Source: Treponema sp. (lineage in GTDB: Bacteria; Spirochaetota; Spirochaetia; Treponematales; Breznakiellaceae). From it: a DNA stretch of 7,629 nucleotides. Made by a program: the position numbers and the translations under genes. Positions 5,801 to 7,629 of this stretch are shown one piece after another; within the stretch, counting starts at the first letter, position 1; each line of letters starts with the position of its first letter. The notes below the pieces were generated by a model. It did no database searches. It saw only the letters and a program-made list of their open reading frames with translations, and was not told the origin of the DNA. The stretch is from contig JAISRW010000255.1 of NCBI GenBank assembly GCA_031273405.1, forward strand, positions 1 to 7,629, written 5' to 3'.

Positions 5801-7629
5801 GGTAATTCCGGTAAACCAGGGGGGCCCGCTTGGACGGATCATAGTAGGCCGGAGGACTGCTGCCGGGTATCGCGGCAGCGGGAGTCTCGGAAATAAAGGA
5901 ATTCCCCGGAGGAAGAGCGAGAATGATTTCGTTCCCTTCCATGCCTGTTACCCGGTACAGGTCCGTGGTGTCCGGCTGCTCATAGGCGAGACCCAGGGTA
6001 ACGCCGGTCTTGAGCCTTTCCATGTCCCACCGGGCTTCGGCCCCCAGGCCCACGGCGCCGGGGCTGGAAGCCCCCTCCTCGGAATAGGCGTCGGAACTCA
6101 GATTCCACCGGAGCCCCAGGGCGATTTTCCCGCTAAAGACGCCTTCGGGGTCCCAGATTGCGCCGATTCCCGCGGCCAGGCTCCCCAGCCTCCGCTCCTG
6201 GCTCCGTTTGAGATAGCTGATGCGGATGGTCTCGTTGAAAAGGGCGGGGCTTCCCAGGGTTACCGTCCCCCCCGAGGGGTTAAAAGAAAAATTCGGATCC
6301 AAAAGCCCGCCCCGGTATACCTGTACCGATCCCGGAACCACATCGGTACCTATATAATACGCGCCGGCGCTGCCGTAGTTGGTAAAGCGCAGGCCCAGAT
6401 CGGCGGTAAAGGACTTTTTCCCGGGAAGGTAAAGCTCGGGCCAGGATTCGCTCCCGGTCCCGGTCCCGTCGACTAACGGCCACCGGTCCTTGGGCGCCCT
6501 GCGGTCGGCGGAGGAAGAACCCCGGAACAATGCATAAATCCCCCGGCTGGTCTCGGCCGGCAGGCCGGAGATCGGATCCGCCGGGCCGGAAGCCTCCTCC
6601 AGGGGAACGACCTCGTAGCCCAAAACGGCCGCCCCCGTGGAAAGCCGCACCAGGGCCGCGGAGTCGGAAGAGTTCGCCGCCGAGCGGTAGCGGCTCTGCC
6701 GTTCAAAGGGCGAGAAGGTTCCCGGCTCATAGACGACCAGGGCGTTAACGCCGGCTATGTTAACTGTACCGGGGATGTTGGCGGTGGTTCCTGGAGCAGC
6801 CGTGCGCTGCCCCGGCTGGGGATATTGGGACAGGTCTATCCCGAAATGGTCCCGGACTTCCCCCAGGAATGTTGACGGATTTGCGTAATCGCCGGAAGCG
6901 ACCGAATAGCCGCCGGGATAGGAGACGGCGATCATCCCCTGGGGCTCCTGGGAGCCGCCGGTATAACTTCCCAGGGTGAGATCCAAAAGGCCGTAGCGGG
7001 CGCCGGCGGCGTATTCGCTTGCCTCGGCCCGCCGCCACTTCCTGCCCTCGTTATCGGTGAGGGCGCCCTTTTCATCCTGGATATACACTTCCGGGGAAGC
7101 GCCGAGATTATCGTCGGGGAGAACAAAGGAAACGCCCCGCAGGGGCCGGGACAGATCCGTGTAGCCGTAGGTCCGCTCCCGGTTCCCCACAAAGACCCGT
7201 TCTTCCCTGGCCGCCGCATCGTAACGGATCAAGGTGTGAAAGGCAAGATCGGGGGTCCCGAAGCGGCCGTAGAACCCAAAGGACGAGGGAGAATCTCCCC
7301 CCAGATCAAGGTAGGGAAAACTGGGGAAATCCAGCCCCGTATTGCCCAGGCCGGCGTACTGTACCACCTCGCCTTCCAGCCCCTGGTACCCGGCCCGGTA
7401 GGTGTTGAGATCGTAATCGTCCAAAAAGCCGGCTTCCACAAACCACCGTTCCCGAATCCACAGGGAGAGGGTAAGATCCGCTTCCTGGGTAAAGAGCAGG
7501 GGCGAGTCGCCTGAAACCGCGGCGGTTCCCAGGGGGGTGAGGGCGATGCCCCAGTTGGCCTGGAGGGAACCCTTCCAGTAGCCGCTCATAAGGAGGGATA
7601 CCTGCGAATCTCCCAGCTCCAGGGACACC
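2802..7629 (-). CDS. Giant outer-membrane beta-barrel protein, SprA/Sov-like (5' end beyond window)
   Basis: At least 1608 residues are encoded, stopping at TGA (2804-2802). The frame is open to the window edge. The first usable codon, GTG at 7628-7626, is probably internal, since no signal peptide is present. Numbering below starts at that codon. The chain is almost wholly beta: alternating polar and apolar residues, many Gly, Ser, Tyr and Trp, and a final strand [10 protein letters not shown] ending in Phe, as in BAM substrates. Several segments recall SprA/Sov of the type IX secretion system in matching order: an N-terminal barrel with GLGN and SSFGFYGRFG (92-124); PGSVQVYRGG with SGGTVTL (432-458); NWTGFETSL then KLYVIFQAGSLKDEN (660-713); NYRVLSFFVRR then ILRFILGLG (874-905); IDEVILEE then VELGNTP (1003-1038). 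Residues 1060-1608 are barrel strands. SprA proteins are usually over 2000 residues, so this one is shorter or continues outside. The fallback call is an unclassified giant barrel. Confidence 0.7.
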   Translation of the reverse strand, partial: VSLELGDSQVSLLMSGYWKGSLQANWGIALTPLGTAAVSGDSPLLFTQEADLTLSLWIRERWFVEAGFLDDYDLNTYRAGYQGLEGEVVQYAGLGNTGLDFPSFPYLDLGGDSPSSFGFYGRFGTPDLAFHTLIRYDAAAREERVFVGNRERTYGYTDLSRPLRGVSFVLPDDNLGASPEVYIQDEKGALTDNEGRKWRRAEASEYAAGARYGLLDLTLGSYTGGSQEPQGMIAVSYPGGYSVASGDYANPSTFLGEVRDHFGIDLSQYPQPGQRTAAPGTTANIPGTVNIAGVNALVVYEPGTFSPFERQSRYRSAANSSDSAALVRLSTGAAVLGYEVVPLEEASGPADPISGLPAETSRGIYALFRGSSSADRRAPKDRWPLVDGTGTGSESWPELYLPGKKSFTADLGLRFTNYGSAGAYYIGTDVVPGSVQVYRGGLLDPNFSFNPSGGTVTLGSPALFNETIRISYLKRSQERRLGSLAAGIGAIWDPEGVFSGKIALGLRWNLSSDAYSEEGASSPGAVGLGAEARWDMERLKTGVTLGLAYEQPDTTDLYRVTGMEGNEIILALPPGNSFISETPAAAIPGSSPPAYYDPSKRAPLVYRNYLDTSILGTSSLDSIDSNAPVVSGKSGPYPAKDPSLSSQILAAEFELSNSRNWTGFETSLGVDGEILERAQEIQIPFRLYGFSIPPDPTNKLYVIFQAGSLKDENSVAPENPNLIMEKTILDSSDPSFIFHEGARIESITLSDDDRKKLKDAKYLRLLIYYANTDPSKTLSGRVLLAPPIVRGAGFRPVTAGGGGINLAPDTGGAGSVSVIETLDAGLGARYGDLVNKLHDNGGKGQRVLEISWEALPSGEGAGADGRVGAVPLYNYRVLSFFVRRPLAANQADLDNGILRFILGLGPASLDNPGETALEAAVPLAAFDAAGVLPGRWAKVEIRYRGKNQGVYIDGTSAPGASMEFRPGVYGALNAGSQGAGSSSYTAFLLLPGSTPLPAGNMAIDEVILEEATPSYRINAGGTVEWTRPGTIVELGNTPLVSDFFVSAALETGAQGDPFNSEGGEEGLFGMSGRTRGEITVLGARINGNYSYTFSSGGYSGESALTWSAGHGISRSWGPFSVQESFADSPGDQTMNHKFSLGLAAPFRSGLSGEMLYEGNKLSRKWEASAGGNPAGAIPLDISLAGSAGWTENTAGPGEDLASYGGAWVKSWESLVPDSGYGAVRRDSRLLFKADLGTEPVGAELSLEGSTNFSRFNKTTQASTLARLDIPWKAEINSRTYRFLFRGEREYSRSLFYEAGDIREDGEKYAQSLRDSSPLMFSIPFYSLFDPAMGKALADSNSAFLSGSSLLSYGEFGDKFEFSLGMPENYGLSSLVIPSRISARINRVLEQKLDTPADTLNLGGGLDFSSINMFGAFGAAPLFSLYQSDEFSHSLDAAVAMPKNEKISWRLQAAQAASFHGFAGAELTLANTFVINSASYVGTGKRWSESVSLEWLYPMKKSLLGALYSKFMGMAGSQSSWLALAGIAREEYEQFRKETLEFVFEHSPATRAAYSDYNRYSLILGHESLIRVFGRLNLSVFAKLNISEDSNTRILSFLGLIGTTLNVSF

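Overview
The window looks like chromosome of a spirochaete, probably a Treponema-type organism. This rests on an outer-membrane barrel protein with a C-terminal phenylalanine, a lipoprotein signal with a relaxed lipobox, and overall gene style. It is an inference; there is no rRNA or other marker to fix the genus. No tRNA, rRNA, CRISPR array or transposase gene is visible.

Layout. Bases 1-165 are non-coding. They hold two consecutive nested palindromes (14-57 and 60-118), then four perfect copies of a 9-base repeat (120-155) that run directly into the ribosome binding site of the first gene. Gene 1 (166-723, +) encodes a small secreted beta-rich protein, probably a small outer-membrane barrel. 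A 54-base gap carries a candidate promoter with a dyad in its spacer. Gene 2 (778-1845, +) is an enlarged uracil phosphoribosyltransferase. It overlaps by ATGA with gene 3 (1842-2846, +), a predicted lipoprotein made of tetratricopeptide repeats. Convergent to these, and overlapping gene 3 by 45 bases, gene 4 (2802 to beyond 7629, -) encodes a giant beta-rich outer-membrane protein of at least 1608 residues. Its 5' end lies outside the window.

The main result is gene 4. Read along its length, the order and shape of its conserved segments resemble SprA/Sov, the giant barrel translocon of the type IX secretion system of Bacteroidota. I compared it from memory only, not by alignment. If this holds, it would be a SprA-family translocon-like barrel in a spirochaete. 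The neighbouring TPR lipoprotein is of the same general class as PorW/SprE of that system, though much shorter and with no specific similarity I can claim.

Genes 2 and 3 look translationally coupled. Gene 2 belongs to pyrimidine salvage, and its link to gene 3 is not obvious. Gene 1 and gene 4 are both envelope proteins, but nothing in the sequence shows that they act together.
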